Notes under the pieces: generated by a model
The model's input: only the letters and a program-made list of their open reading frames with translations
Told to the model about the DNA's origin: nothing
Database searches by the model: none
Program-made: the position numbers and the translations under genes
Shown here: in pieces, positions 56,148-63,995 of the stretch
Numbering within the stretch: position 1 is the stretch's first letter
How the letters are laid out: every line of letters starts with the position of its first letter
Assembly: GCA_945862385.1 (NCBI GenBank)
Contig: CAMAXV010000007.1
Location: forward strand, 51,219 to 115,218
DNA length: 64,000 nt
Direction of reading: 5' to 3'
Origin: Chitinophaga pinensis
GTDB taxonomy: Bacteria > Bacteroidota > Bacteroidia > Chitinophagales > Chitinophagaceae

Positions 56148-56669
56148 ATGGACATCAGATATCCCATCGGGAGATATGTAGTTCCGGCTTATTCTGAAAA
56201 CGAAAAGGATGCAAGACTGTCTGACATCTTGTTTCTGCCGCGAATGCTGGAATACGCAGTCCTTAACCTGAATGATGATCAGTTGCATGTACCTTACAGG
56301 GAAGGCGGCTGGACGATCAATGAAATCGTTCACCATGTGGCAGATTCGCATATGAACGCCTACATTCGCTTCAAACTTGGCTTAACGGAAGATAATCCGG
56401 TTATCAAGCCTTACAACCAGGAGGCCTGGAGTAAAACAGCTGATGTAACTGGTGTGCCCATCAATTTATCCATTACGCTGCTCCATTCCCTCCACCTCCG
56501 TTGGTATGAATTGCTGAAATCCTTTGAAGATAGTCACTGGCAGCGCACAGTCTTCCATCCCGAACAAAAACGGGAGATGAGTCTGTGGGAACTCCTGGCA
56601 ATCTATTCCTGGCATGGAAAGCACCATGTGGCGCATATCACGGGGTTGCGAGAGCAGATGGGCTGGTGA
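56148..56669 (+). CDS. DinB/YfiT-family putative metal-dependent enzyme (bacillithiol-transferase type)
   Basis: 173 residues. YfiT-type opening (YPIGRYVVP) and the three metal-binding histidines of the DinB fold: VHHVADSHMN near 61-70, and SWHGKHHVAHI near 152-162. REGGWTINEIVHH is the family hallmark. Related DinB proteins (BstA/YfiT) transfer bacillithiol to electrophiles, and bshC in this window supports that reading; a hydrolase role is the older annotation. It is five bases after the FKBP gene and 25 before murB. Confidence 0.88.
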   Translation: MDIRYPIGRYVVPAYSENEKDARLSDILFLPRMLEYAVLNLNDDQLHVPYREGGWTINEIVHHVADSHMNAYIRFKLGLTEDNPVIKPYNQEAWSKTADVTGVPINLSITLLHSLHLRWYELLKSFEDSHWQRTVFHPEQKREMSLWELLAIYSWHGKHHVAHITGLREQMGW

Positions 56670-56694
56670 TTACTAACATAAGCAAGGTCTGTTT

Positions 56695-57708
56695 ATGGAT
56701 GTTAAACATGATTTTTCGCTGGCCGGATTGAATAGTTTTGGCATCGCAGTAAAAGCTGCATTATTTATCGCTCTACGGAATGAAACTGAACTGCCGGAAA
56801 TCTTCAAGGAATATGCCAGAGAAAACAGACCCATATTGGTTATGGGTGGAGGTAGTAATATCCTGTTTACCAGAGATTTCAATGGACTTGTGATTCGCAA
56901 TGAAATTACAGGGATTGATTGTGTAGAGGAAACAGCTGATTATGTGCTTGTCAAAGCCGGAGCCGGTGTCAACTGGCATCACTTCGTTATGCATTGTGTG
57001 GATAACGGTTGGGGTGGTCTTGAAAACCTGTCACTCATCCCAGGAACAGTTGGGGCTGCGCCCGTCCAGAATATTGGCGCATATGGCGTTGAGTTGAAAG
57101 ACACTTTTTTTTCCCTGCGCGCATGGGATATAGCAGAAAAATGTTTTATTGAATTCAGTGCTGCACAATGTGAGTTTGGATACCGACAGAGTATTTTCAA
57201 AAACCAGCTCAAAGGGAGAATGGTCATTGTGTCGATTACATTCAAACTATTAAAAACACCCATGCTTCAACTTGGCTATGGCGCAATTTTAGACTGGTTG
57301 AATGAACATCAGATAGCAGCCCCTTCCATAAAGGATATTTCTGATGCCGTAATGGCCATCAGAAGGGCTAAATTGCCTGATCCTGCAGTGCTAGGGAATG
57401 CAGGAAGTTTTTTTAAAAATCCATCGGTTAGTGCCGTTTTTTTTGAAGAGTTGAAAGAGCTGCATCCTGAAATTATCGCGTTTCCCGCACCAGGTGGGTT
57501 TAAGCTGGCTGCCGGTTGGTTAATTGAACAATGCGGCTGGAAAGGATTCCGTGAAGGTGATGCCGGCTGTCATGCCCGTCAGGCACTGGTATTGGTTAAT
57601 CACGGAAGTGCATCCGGGAAAAATATTGTTGACCTGGCCATGAGGATTCAGGAATCGGTTCAGACAAAATTTGGTGTAACGCTGATACCCGAGGTCAATA
57701 TAATTTAA
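56695..57708 (+). CDS. murB: UDP-N-acetylenolpyruvoylglucosamine reductase
   Basis: 337 residues, type I MurB. FAD-binding residues in LVMGGGSNILFT near 46, NLSLIPGTVGAAPVQNIGAYG near 109, and the catalytic Ser in GNAGSFFKNP near 236. The late VNHGSASGKNIVDLAM and C-terminal Glu region complete the active site. It makes UDP-MurNAc for peptidoglycan in the cytoplasm. Confidence 0.97.
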   Translation: MDVKHDFSLAGLNSFGIAVKAALFIALRNETELPEIFKEYARENRPILVMGGGSNILFTRDFNGLVIRNEITGIDCVEETADYVLVKAGAGVNWHHFVMHCVDNGWGGLENLSLIPGTVGAAPVQNIGAYGVELKDTFFSLRAWDIAEKCFIEFSAAQCEFGYRQSIFKNQLKGRMVIVSITFKLLKTPMLQLGYGAILDWLNEHQIAAPSIKDISDAVMAIRRAKLPDPAVLGNAGSFFKNPSVSAVFFEELKELHPEIIAFPAPGGFKLAAGWLIEQCGWKGFREGDAGCHARQALVLVNHGSASGKNIVDLAMRIQESVQTKFGVTLIPEVNII

Positions 57709-57782
57709 CGTTCTCACAACCACATCCGCTTTCGGGTGTTATCAACTTTGGCTTAACTTCACCAAACATCCACAATTACCCC

Positions 57783-58877
57783 ATGAAGGGCTATAGTTTC
57801 TCAAAATTTATTCCGGGTAATCCGGGTGGCTCAGGCTTCGACAAGATGTTTGATGCATTTATGCAATTGCTTAATTATACCAATGGTGATGCAGCTGAGG
57901 CCCTGAGCTGGCTGACGCAGTTGGATAAGGAATACAATTTCAGTACCCCGCAATATGGGATTGGTGACTTCATAGACGACCTGAAACAGAAAGGTTATAT
58001 TGATGAAGACAATCAAAAGGGTGAAATCAAAATTACCCCGAAAACGGAACAGGGCATCCGTAAACGTTCTCTGGATGAGATTTTTGGGAGACTGAAAAAA
58101 TCCAGAAAAGGGAATCATACAACTTACAGAAGCGGCCAGGGAGATGAGGCTAACTCCGAATCACGTCCCTTCCAGTTTGGAGACGTACTAGATCAAATTG
58201 ACTTTGTCAGCTCCATCCGCAATTCCCAGATCAGTGGCGGCATAGATTCATTCAGCCTCCGTGAAGAAGATCTTGAAATTAGGGAAAATGATTTCAAAAC
58301 ACAGACTTCCACTGTTTTGATGATTGATATTTCCCATTCTATGATTCTTTACGGGGAAGACAGGATTACCCCAGCCAAAAAAGTAGCCATGGCCCTGAGT
58401 GAGTTAATCAAAACCAAATACCCCAAAGATACCCTTGACATTGTGGTTTTTGGCAATGACGCATGGCCAATCGAAGTCAAAGACCTTCCATACTTGCAGG
58501 TTGGACCTTATCATACCAATACGGTAGCGGGACTTGAACTGGCCATGGATATCCTACGCAGGAGAAAAAATGCCAATAAGCAAATTTTCATGATAACAGA
58601 CGGGAAGCCAACCTGTCTGAAAGAGGGAAAGAAGTACTACAAAAATGCATTTGGGTTGGACCGTAAAATTACAGGCAGGTGTCTCAATCTGGCTACACAG
58701 TGCAAAAAACTCAAAATTAAAATAACCACTTTCATGATTACGAGTGACCCATACCTGCAAAGTTTTGTTCGAGCTTTCACAGAATGTAACAATGGGAAGG
58801 CCTTTTACGCATCCCTTGACGACTTGGGAAGTTTTGTTTTTGATGATTTTGAGAAAGGGAAGAAGAAGGTGATTTAG
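57783..58877 (+). CDS. VWA-domain protein, partner of a MoxR-like ATPase
   Basis: 364 residues. The N-terminal 170 residues are helical and charged (GEIKITPKTEQGIRKRSLDEIFGRLKKS). The von Willebrand A domain follows, with MIDAS DISHSM near 182 (DxSxS), a Thr-containing NTVAGLE near 248 and MITDGKPTC near 272. No signal peptide, so cytoplasmic. It binds a divalent metal and probably recruits a client to the AAA+ ATPase encoded 127 bases downstream, as in MoxR-VWA and chelatase I/D pairs. Its stop codon begins a seven-copy heptamer repeat. Client unknown. Confidence 0.88.
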   Translation: MKGYSFSKFIPGNPGGSGFDKMFDAFMQLLNYTNGDAAEALSWLTQLDKEYNFSTPQYGIGDFIDDLKQKGYIDEDNQKGEIKITPKTEQGIRKRSLDEIFGRLKKSRKGNHTTYRSGQGDEANSESRPFQFGDVLDQIDFVSSIRNSQISGGIDSFSLREEDLEIRENDFKTQTSTVLMIDISHSMILYGEDRITPAKKVAMALSELIKTKYPKDTLDIVVFGNDAWPIEVKDLPYLQVGPYHTNTVAGLELAMDILRRRKNANKQIFMITDGKPTCLKEGKKYYKNAFGLDRKITGRCLNLATQCKKLKIKITTFMITSDPYLQSFVRAFTECNNGKAFYASLDDLGSFVFDDFEKGKKKVI

Positions 58878-58925
58878 AGGCACGAGGCACGAGGCACAAG
58901 GCACAAGGCACGAGGCACGAAGCAC
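58877..58925. repeat. Seven tandem heptamers (consensus rAGGCAC)
   Basis: Seven tandem 7-base units: GAGGCAC three times, AAGGCAC twice, GAGGCAC once and GAAGCAC once. The array starts at the last base of the VWA-gene stop codon. The rest of the gap to 59005 is A/G-rich with no recognisable signal. Confidence 0.9.
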
Positions 58926-59004
58926 AAGTTTGTGTGCCGAAGTCTGGGCAGGAGGGGAATATGAATAATAATGGGCAAGGGTTAGAAAAAGTATAAAATC
59001 AACT

Positions 59005-60486
59005 ATGACAACGATATCTACACTGGGTGAATTGAAAGCTTCCGGGTATAAATCCAGGAGCATTAAAGAGGAAATGAGGGAAAATCTTATCCGGAAAATG
59101 CAGGCTGGTGAAGAAAGATTCCCCGGTATAATCGGTTATGAGGATACGGTTATTCCTGATACGGAAAGAGCTATTCTCTCCCGGCATAACATGTTGTTTC
59201 TGGGTTTAAGAGGGCAGGCAAAAACGCGAATGGCAAGGCTGATGACCGATTTGCTGGATGAATATATTCCTTTTATATCCGGCAGTGATATCCATGATGA
59301 TCCGTTTCTTCCAATCTCAGGTTATGGCAAAAAACAAATTGAGTCGATGGGGGATGAGACCCCCATTGAATGGTTGCACCGCAGCGAAAGGTATGGGGAA
59401 AAATTAGCCACACCTGATGTGTCAGTTGCCGACCTCATTGGTGATATCGATCCCGTTAAGGCGGCCAACCTGAAATTGAATTTTTCTGATGAGCGGGTTA
59501 TCCATTATGGCATAATTCCCCGCAGTAACCGATGCATTTTTGTGATCAATGAACTGCCAGACCTGCAGGCGCGTATTCAGGTTGCACTTTTTAATATCCT
59601 GCAGGAAGGAGATATCCAGATCAGGGGATTTAAGTTGCGCATGCCACTGGATATAGTTTTTGTGTTTACGGCTAATCCTGAAGACTATACCAACAGAGGC
59701 TCTATCGTAACACCACTTAAAGACAGGATTGAAAGCCAGATTCTGACTCATTACCCCAAATCAATAGAGTCTGCATTGACCATCACCGCCCAGGAAGCTG
59801 CCATTCATTACAGTCAGGAGAAAATGGTGGATCAGAGTGACCTGATTGCACGGATTATAGAGCAGATAGCTTTTGAAGCAAGGTCCAGTGAGTTTGTTGA
59901 CCAGAAAAGTGGTGTTTCTGCAAGGCTCACGATAGCTGCATTGGAAAACGCCTATAGTGCTGCAGAGCGCAGGGCACTGATAAATAAAGAAAAGAGTACC
60001 CAGATCTGGATGAGTGACCTGCAAGGCATCATTCCTGCAATCACAGGCAAGATTGAACTGGTTTATGAAGGGGAGCAGGAAGGTCCGTACCAGGTTAGCG
60101 TAAACCTGCTTGAGCGTTCGATACGTAGTGTTTTTGTGCAGTATTTCCCTGATCCGGAAGGATTCAGAAAAAAAAGAAGCAAGGATGCACCCGTTCAAAG
60201 TCCTTATCGCAATATAACCCAATGGTTTGACCTTGGAAACAGGGTTGACATGCTTTTACACCTGAAAGACAGTGAGCGCGTTAAATTGTTGCAGACTGTT
60301 GATGGATTGTCTGAGCTGGTGCTTGAACATTACCCCAAAGCCTCGGGTAAGCATAAGGGACTTCTGATGGAACTGGTTTTATACGGATTGAGTGCATATT
60401 CACTGATCAGTAAGAAGATATTGGTTGAAAAGGTTGAGTTCCGTGACCTGATGGGTAGCATGTTTACCGCAGAAGAATCCGAGTAA
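59005..60486 (+). CDS. MoxR/BchI-like AAA+ ATPase
   Basis: 493 residues. The Walker A region is GLRGQAKTRM near 69-78, with Ala at the position just before the Lys where Gly is usual; Walker B-like FVINELPDL (near 174) has Asn-Glu in place of Asp-Glu; sensor 1 is FTANPEDYTNRGS near 221. The chelatase-type insert LPISGYGKKQ and the helical C-terminal half complete a Mg-chelatase/MoxR-like fold. It should remodel or activate a client with the VWA protein encoded upstream. Substituted motifs may mean altered ATP handling, but similar forms may be normal in this subgroup. No metabolic partner is adjacent. Confidence 0.88.
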   Translation: MTTISTLGELKASGYKSRSIKEEMRENLIRKMQAGEERFPGIIGYEDTVIPDTERAILSRHNMLFLGLRGQAKTRMARLMTDLLDEYIPFISGSDIHDDPFLPISGYGKKQIESMGDETPIEWLHRSERYGEKLATPDVSVADLIGDIDPVKAANLKLNFSDERVIHYGIIPRSNRCIFVINELPDLQARIQVALFNILQEGDIQIRGFKLRMPLDIVFVFTANPEDYTNRGSIVTPLKDRIESQILTHYPKSIESALTITAQEAAIHYSQEKMVDQSDLIARIIEQIAFEARSSEFVDQKSGVSARLTIAALENAYSAAERRALINKEKSTQIWMSDLQGIIPAITGKIELVYEGEQEGPYQVSVNLLERSIRSVFVQYFPDPEGFRKKRSKDAPVQSPYRNITQWFDLGNRVDMLLHLKDSERVKLLQTVDGLSELVLEHYPKASGKHKGLLMELVLYGLSAYSLISKKILVEKVEFRDLMGSMFTAEESE

Positions 60487-60500
60487 AATTCATGTGAATA

Positions 60501-60542
60501 AAAAAAAGGGTGTACCATTTTCAGTTTGGTACACCCTTTTTT
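60501..60542. terminator. Bidirectional terminator
   Basis: A perfect 10-bp stem (GGGTGTACCA with TGGTACACCC), flanked by A residues on the left and T on the right. It lies between the convergent AAA+ ATPase and DUF2723 genes and can end both. Confidence 0.9.
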
Positions 60543-60558
60543 ATGTCTTAATTCTGGA

Positions 60559-63500
60559 TTATTTGTTCATCGCATCCAGGCCGCGCATATATTCCTGAAT
60601 GATGATTGCCTGACGGATTTCAAGGAACATCTGCCTTTGTTCATTGGATAGGTTGTCTGCCTTATTAGACATAATATCCTGCACACCTTGTGCCAATTCT
60701 GCAACTGACATCTTACCAAGGTAAGCATAGTAGGCAAGCTGCTCTTCAATATCTTTTTTCAGCGCTGCACTAACCTTTTCTGCCAGTTTTTTATCCCCCG
60801 CTTTGTAGGCAGCTTCAAGGAACTGGACTGTTGCGGTATTGTGCTGGTTTTGTCTGCTTACCATGGCGTATGGGAAGTTTTCTGAAAGCATGTTTTTGTC
60901 TGCAAGGTTCAGCAACTCTTTTGCTTTTGCTGTATCACCTTCCAGCGCAAGTTGATTGGCTGCTTCCGCAAATGTTTGTCTGATTCCAATGAGGTGTCTT
61001 CTGTTCTCTTCATCAAAATAGACGCCTGGGATATTGACACTGCCATAAGCAAACTTATTTTTAATGGCCTCATAAGAAGCTCTGCTGTTGTGCATGTTCT
61101 GTCCTTCAACAGGAACAAGTCTGAAACATTGTCCTTCTGCCCTGAGGTGTTTGGTGAAGCCCAGTTCGCCGAATGGAGAGGTGAAATAAATCGGTCTGCC
61201 CCATTTGTTTGCAGCAATAATGTTCAATACAGCCATGTCATTTTTCAGTAGGATATCTTTAGGAATTTCAAAACGGATTTCCGTAGAAACCTGGTCGCCA
61301 GGTTCAACTGTTCCGTTTTTCCTTACAAGCGCAGTGTCTACCGGTACACTTACTTTTTTAACAGGCAGGTAGTTCATAAAACTGCCATCCTGCATCTGAA
61401 CCTGTGCAGACTGTTCATCGCTGCCTATGAAATCATGCATCAGGCTGTATAGGTCAACATACCTGTTCTGGTCAGTTATACCTGCTCTTTCAAAGAAGCG
61501 GACATAGTCACGTTTGCCTCCTTCGATTTGTTCCTGACTCCAGATCACATCAATAGGGGCACTTTCATTGACTTTATATCTCATTTGGTTGATGTACCAG
61601 TCGATACCAAGCAGGGAATAGTTGATTACCCGTACGTCTTTTCTGATACCTTCAACTTCCTGTGCATACCAGAGTGGGTAAGTATCGTTATCGCCGAAAG
61701 AGAAAAGTATAGCATTAGGTGCACAGCTTTCGAGGTAATTTTTGGCAAGATCCCTTGCCAGTTGTTTCTTACTCCTGTCATGATCGTCCCATTCCTCAGC
61801 CGCCATCAGTACTGGCACTGCCAGCATACAAATCAGTGCAGCTGCACCATTGGCGATAGATTGGCCTGTGAACTTGGCCATCCAGTCTTTCACCTGGAGT
61901 ACCCCAAGTCCTATCCAGATGGCAAAAGCATAGAAGGATCCCACATAGGCATAATCACGCTCACGTGGCTGGTTGCCTGCCTGGTTGAGGTAAAAGACAA
62001 TGGCAAGACCCGTAAAGAAAAATAACAGGAAGGAAACAAAGGAACCTTTTCTGTCTTGCTTATACTGGTACATGATACCCAGAATACCAAGGATGAAAGG
62101 CAATGCAAATAATTTGTTGTTTGCCTTGTTGTTTCTCAGTGTTTCAGGCAGTTTACTTTGATCACCCAGGAGGGCATTATCAACTGCACTTATTCCGATT
62201 AGGGTATTGCCATCACGTTTGTTGCCAAAACCCTGCACATCGTTTTGTTTACCGACAAAATTCCAGCCAAAGTAGCGGAGGTACATCCAGCCAATTTGGT
62301 AGCTCATTGCCCAGCTGATGTTATCAGCCATTGTTGGAGCTTCTCCATCCTCCAGGTTGAGCCAGCGCTGGTAAAATGTAGCATGACCCTGATCATTGCT
62401 GGCGTCCCAAACGCGTGGCAGGAACATTTTATCAGCTGCGTCGTAAACTGGAGCTTGTGAACGTCCGAGTTCAAGGTATTTGTCTTTTCCTTTTGTATAT
62501 TTCATTTCACCTTCCTTGTAGTCTATGGGCTTGGCGGTGAAAACCTGTCCGTACAAAAGTGGAAAATCACCATATTGCTCACGGCCCAGATAGCCCTCAA
62601 GACTCATTGGGTTGTCTACGTTATACATGTCGACAGCCGGATTGGCGGCAGACCTGATCATGGTAGTGATGTAGGTTGAGTAGCCAAGGAGCATAAAAGT
62701 GAAACTCCAGAGTGTGAGTTTCAGGAAATGTGGATTCAGTTTTGAATTGGGATTGTTGGCATACCTGAATGCCAGGAAAATTACAATCGCCAGCAACACA
62801 AAGAAGAAAATGAAACCTGAGAAGAAGGGGAGGTTGAGTGAATTGACGAAGAAAACATCAAATCTTCCTGCTGCCTTGATGGTATATTGAATAACGGCTT
62901 TTTGTGCAACACCAGTAATAATACAACCAATAATAAAAGCCCAGATGGTTCCTTTGGTAGTAACAGTATAACGCTTGTAATAATAGATCATTACAATAGC
63001 GGGGATTGTAAGCAGGTTCAGGAGGTGAACACCAATGGAAAGTCCCATCATAAAGAAGATGAGGATAATCCATTTGTCAGCACCAGGTTGGTCTGCGTTA
63101 TGCTCCCATTTCAGCATCATCCAGAAAACAAGTGCTGTAAAGAAAGAAGACAATGCATAAACTTCACCTTCAACTGCACTATACCAGAAGCTGTCGCTAA
63201 AAGTATAGGCGAGCGCACCAACTACGCCGGCTGCCATGATGGTGAAAATCTGGTTACCAGAAAGGATCTGTTGTCCCTGTTGAATTATTTTTCTGGCAAA
63301 GTGTGTGATGGTCCAGAATAAGAAAAGAATTGTAAATCCGCTTGCCAGTGCACTCATTACATTGACTGCTTTAGCGGCTGTAAGTGGGTCGTCACCAAAA
63401 ACGATGATAAAGATTCTACCGATAATTACAAATAGGGGAGCTCCCGGGGGATGCGGGATTTGAAGTTTAAAGCATGAGCTGATGAACTCACCGCAATCCC

Positions 63501-63597
63501 ACAAACTGCCACCTGCTTCTGCTGTCATGATATAGACAGAGCAGGCGATAAATGTCACTATCCATCCAACGATGTTGTTGATCCTGTTAAATGTCAT
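60559..63597 (-). CDS. DUF2723 membrane protein (putative glycosyltransferase)
   Basis: 1012 residues. About a dozen hydrophobic helices occupy residues 10-600; the first loop has the conserved WDCGEFISSCFKLQIPHPPG (acidic residues and PHPPG), the mark of DUF2723. These proteins are related to dolichol-phosphate-mannose protein mannosyltransferases and have been proposed to O-glycosylate exported proteins in Bacteroidota. A periplasmic region follows the helices (NAILFSFGDNDTYPLWYAQE near 640), then a helical, TPR-like tail (LALEGDTAKAKELLNLADKN). The gene is single and lies between terminator and promoter. Confidence 0.92.
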   Translation of the reverse strand: MTFNRINNIVGWIVTFIACSVYIMTAEAGGSLWDCGEFISSCFKLQIPHPPGAPLFVIIGRIFIIVFGDDPLTAAKAVNVMSALASGFTILFLFWTITHFARKIIQQGQQILSGNQIFTIMAAGVVGALAYTFSDSFWYSAVEGEVYALSSFFTALVFWMMLKWEHNADQPGADKWIILIFFMMGLSIGVHLLNLLTIPAIVMIYYYKRYTVTTKGTIWAFIIGCIITGVAQKAVIQYTIKAAGRFDVFFVNSLNLPFFSGFIFFFVLLAIVIFLAFRYANNPNSKLNPHFLKLTLWSFTFMLLGYSTYITTMIRSAANPAVDMYNVDNPMSLEGYLGREQYGDFPLLYGQVFTAKPIDYKEGEMKYTKGKDKYLELGRSQAPVYDAADKMFLPRVWDASNDQGHATFYQRWLNLEDGEAPTMADNISWAMSYQIGWMYLRYFGWNFVGKQNDVQGFGNKRDGNTLIGISAVDNALLGDQSKLPETLRNNKANNKLFALPFILGILGIMYQYKQDRKGSFVSFLLFFFTGLAIVFYLNQAGNQPRERDYAYVGSFYAFAIWIGLGVLQVKDWMAKFTGQSIANGAAALICMLAVPVLMAAEEWDDHDRSKKQLARDLAKNYLESCAPNAILFSFGDNDTYPLWYAQEVEGIRKDVRVINYSLLGIDWYINQMRYKVNESAPIDVIWSQEQIEGGKRDYVRFFERAGITDQNRYVDLYSLMHDFIGSDEQSAQVQMQDGSFMNYLPVKKVSVPVDTALVRKNGTVEPGDQVSTEIRFEIPKDILLKNDMAVLNIIAANKWGRPIYFTSPFGELGFTKHLRAEGQCFRLVPVEGQNMHNSRASYEAIKNKFAYGSVNIPGVYFDEENRRHLIGIRQTFAEAANQLALEGDTAKAKELLNLADKNMLSENFPYAMVSRQNQHNTATVQFLEAAYKAGDKKLAEKVSAALKKDIEEQLAYYAYLGKMSVAELAQGVQDIMSNKADNLSNEQRQMFLEIRQAIIIQEYMRGLDAMNK

Positions 63598-63620
63598 AAA
63601 TCCACTTTTTTAATAGAAAA

Positions 63621-63628
63621 CAAAAGTA
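63621..63628 (-). promoter_or_regulatory. Putative -7 box of the DUF2723 gene
   Basis: TACTTTTG on the minus strand, 23 bases before the start codon, fits TAnnTTTG. No -33 TTTG at standard distance. Confidence 0.4.
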
Positions 63629-63642
63629 GTTTTTAAATTGAT

Positions 63643-63673
63643 TTTGTTGGAAATAAAAAACCCATTATTTTTG
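63643..63673 (+). promoter_or_regulatory. Promoter of tRNA-Lys
   Basis: TTTG (63643-63646) and TATTTTTG (63666-63673) with a 19-base spacer, the best match to the Bacteroidota -33/-7 consensus in this window. The tRNA begins 24 bases after the -7 box. Confidence 0.7.
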
Positions 63674-63696
63674 CACTCCCGATTACGGAGAGGGTT

Positions 63697-63769
63697 GAAC
63701 TCGTAGCTCAGTTGGTAGAGCAATACACTTTTAATGTATGGGCCCTGGGTTCGAGTCCCAGCGGGTTCA
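63697..63769 (+). tRNA. tRNA-Lys (anticodon TTT)
   Basis: A 73-base cloverleaf. Acceptor GAACTCG pairs with CGGGTTC (one G-T), D arm GCTC/GAGC, anticodon arm ATACA-CTTTTAA-TGTAT with anticodon TTT at 63730-63732, T arm CTGGG-TTCGAGT-CCCAG, discriminator A. CCA is not encoded and would be added by the Cca enzyme. A hairpin terminator follows directly. The 3' half and terminator are repeated in the downstream array. Confidence 0.96.
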
Positions 63770-63770
63770 C

Positions 63771-63806
63771 AAGGGCTTCCCAAAAAGGAGGCCCTTTTTT
63801 TGGAGT
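63771..63806 (+). terminator. Rho-independent terminator after tRNA-Lys
   Basis: Stem AGGGCTTCC / GGAGGCCCT (one G-T pair), loop CAAAAA, followed by seven T. The same hairpin recurs at 63884-63919 as part of the 113-bp repeat. Confidence 0.88.
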
Positions 63807-63812
63807 TTTTTT

Positions 63813-63882
63813 GAATCCTTTCTTTGGTAGAGCATCCCGACTTTAGTCGGGAGGGCCCTGGGTTCGAGTCCCAGCGGGTTCA
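63813..63882 (+). pseudogene. Degenerate tRNA-Lys-like sequence, copy 1
   Basis: 70 bases. The 5' end GAATCC can pair with GGGTTC of the retained 3' acceptor strand, the D arm has lost its 5' stem (TTTCTTTGGTAGAGC), and the T arm CTGGG-TTCGAGT-CCCAG is intact. The anticodon arm is replaced by an 18-base palindrome (TCCCGACT, then TTAGTCGGGA) that gives no 7-base loop. It is unlikely to be charged or read codons. Confidence 0.75.
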
Positions 63883-63925
63883 CAAGGGCTTCCCAAAAAG
63901 GAGGCCCTTTTTTTGGAGTTTTTTT

Positions 63926-63995
63926 GAATCCTTTCTTTGGTAGAGCATCCCGACTTTAGTCGGGAGGGCCCTGGGTTCGAGTCCCAGCGGGTTCA
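63926..63995 (+). pseudogene. Degenerate tRNA-Lys-like sequence, copy 2
   Basis: Identical to the copy 113 bases upstream, with the same missing D stem and replaced anticodon arm. It is preceded by its own copy of the terminator hairpin. Confidence 0.75.

Noticed and set aside
58877..58925. Heptamer array as a regulatory or iteron-type origin
   Set aside because: No DnaA/Rep gene, no A/T-rich unwinding region and location directly at a gene end; slippage repeat is simpler.
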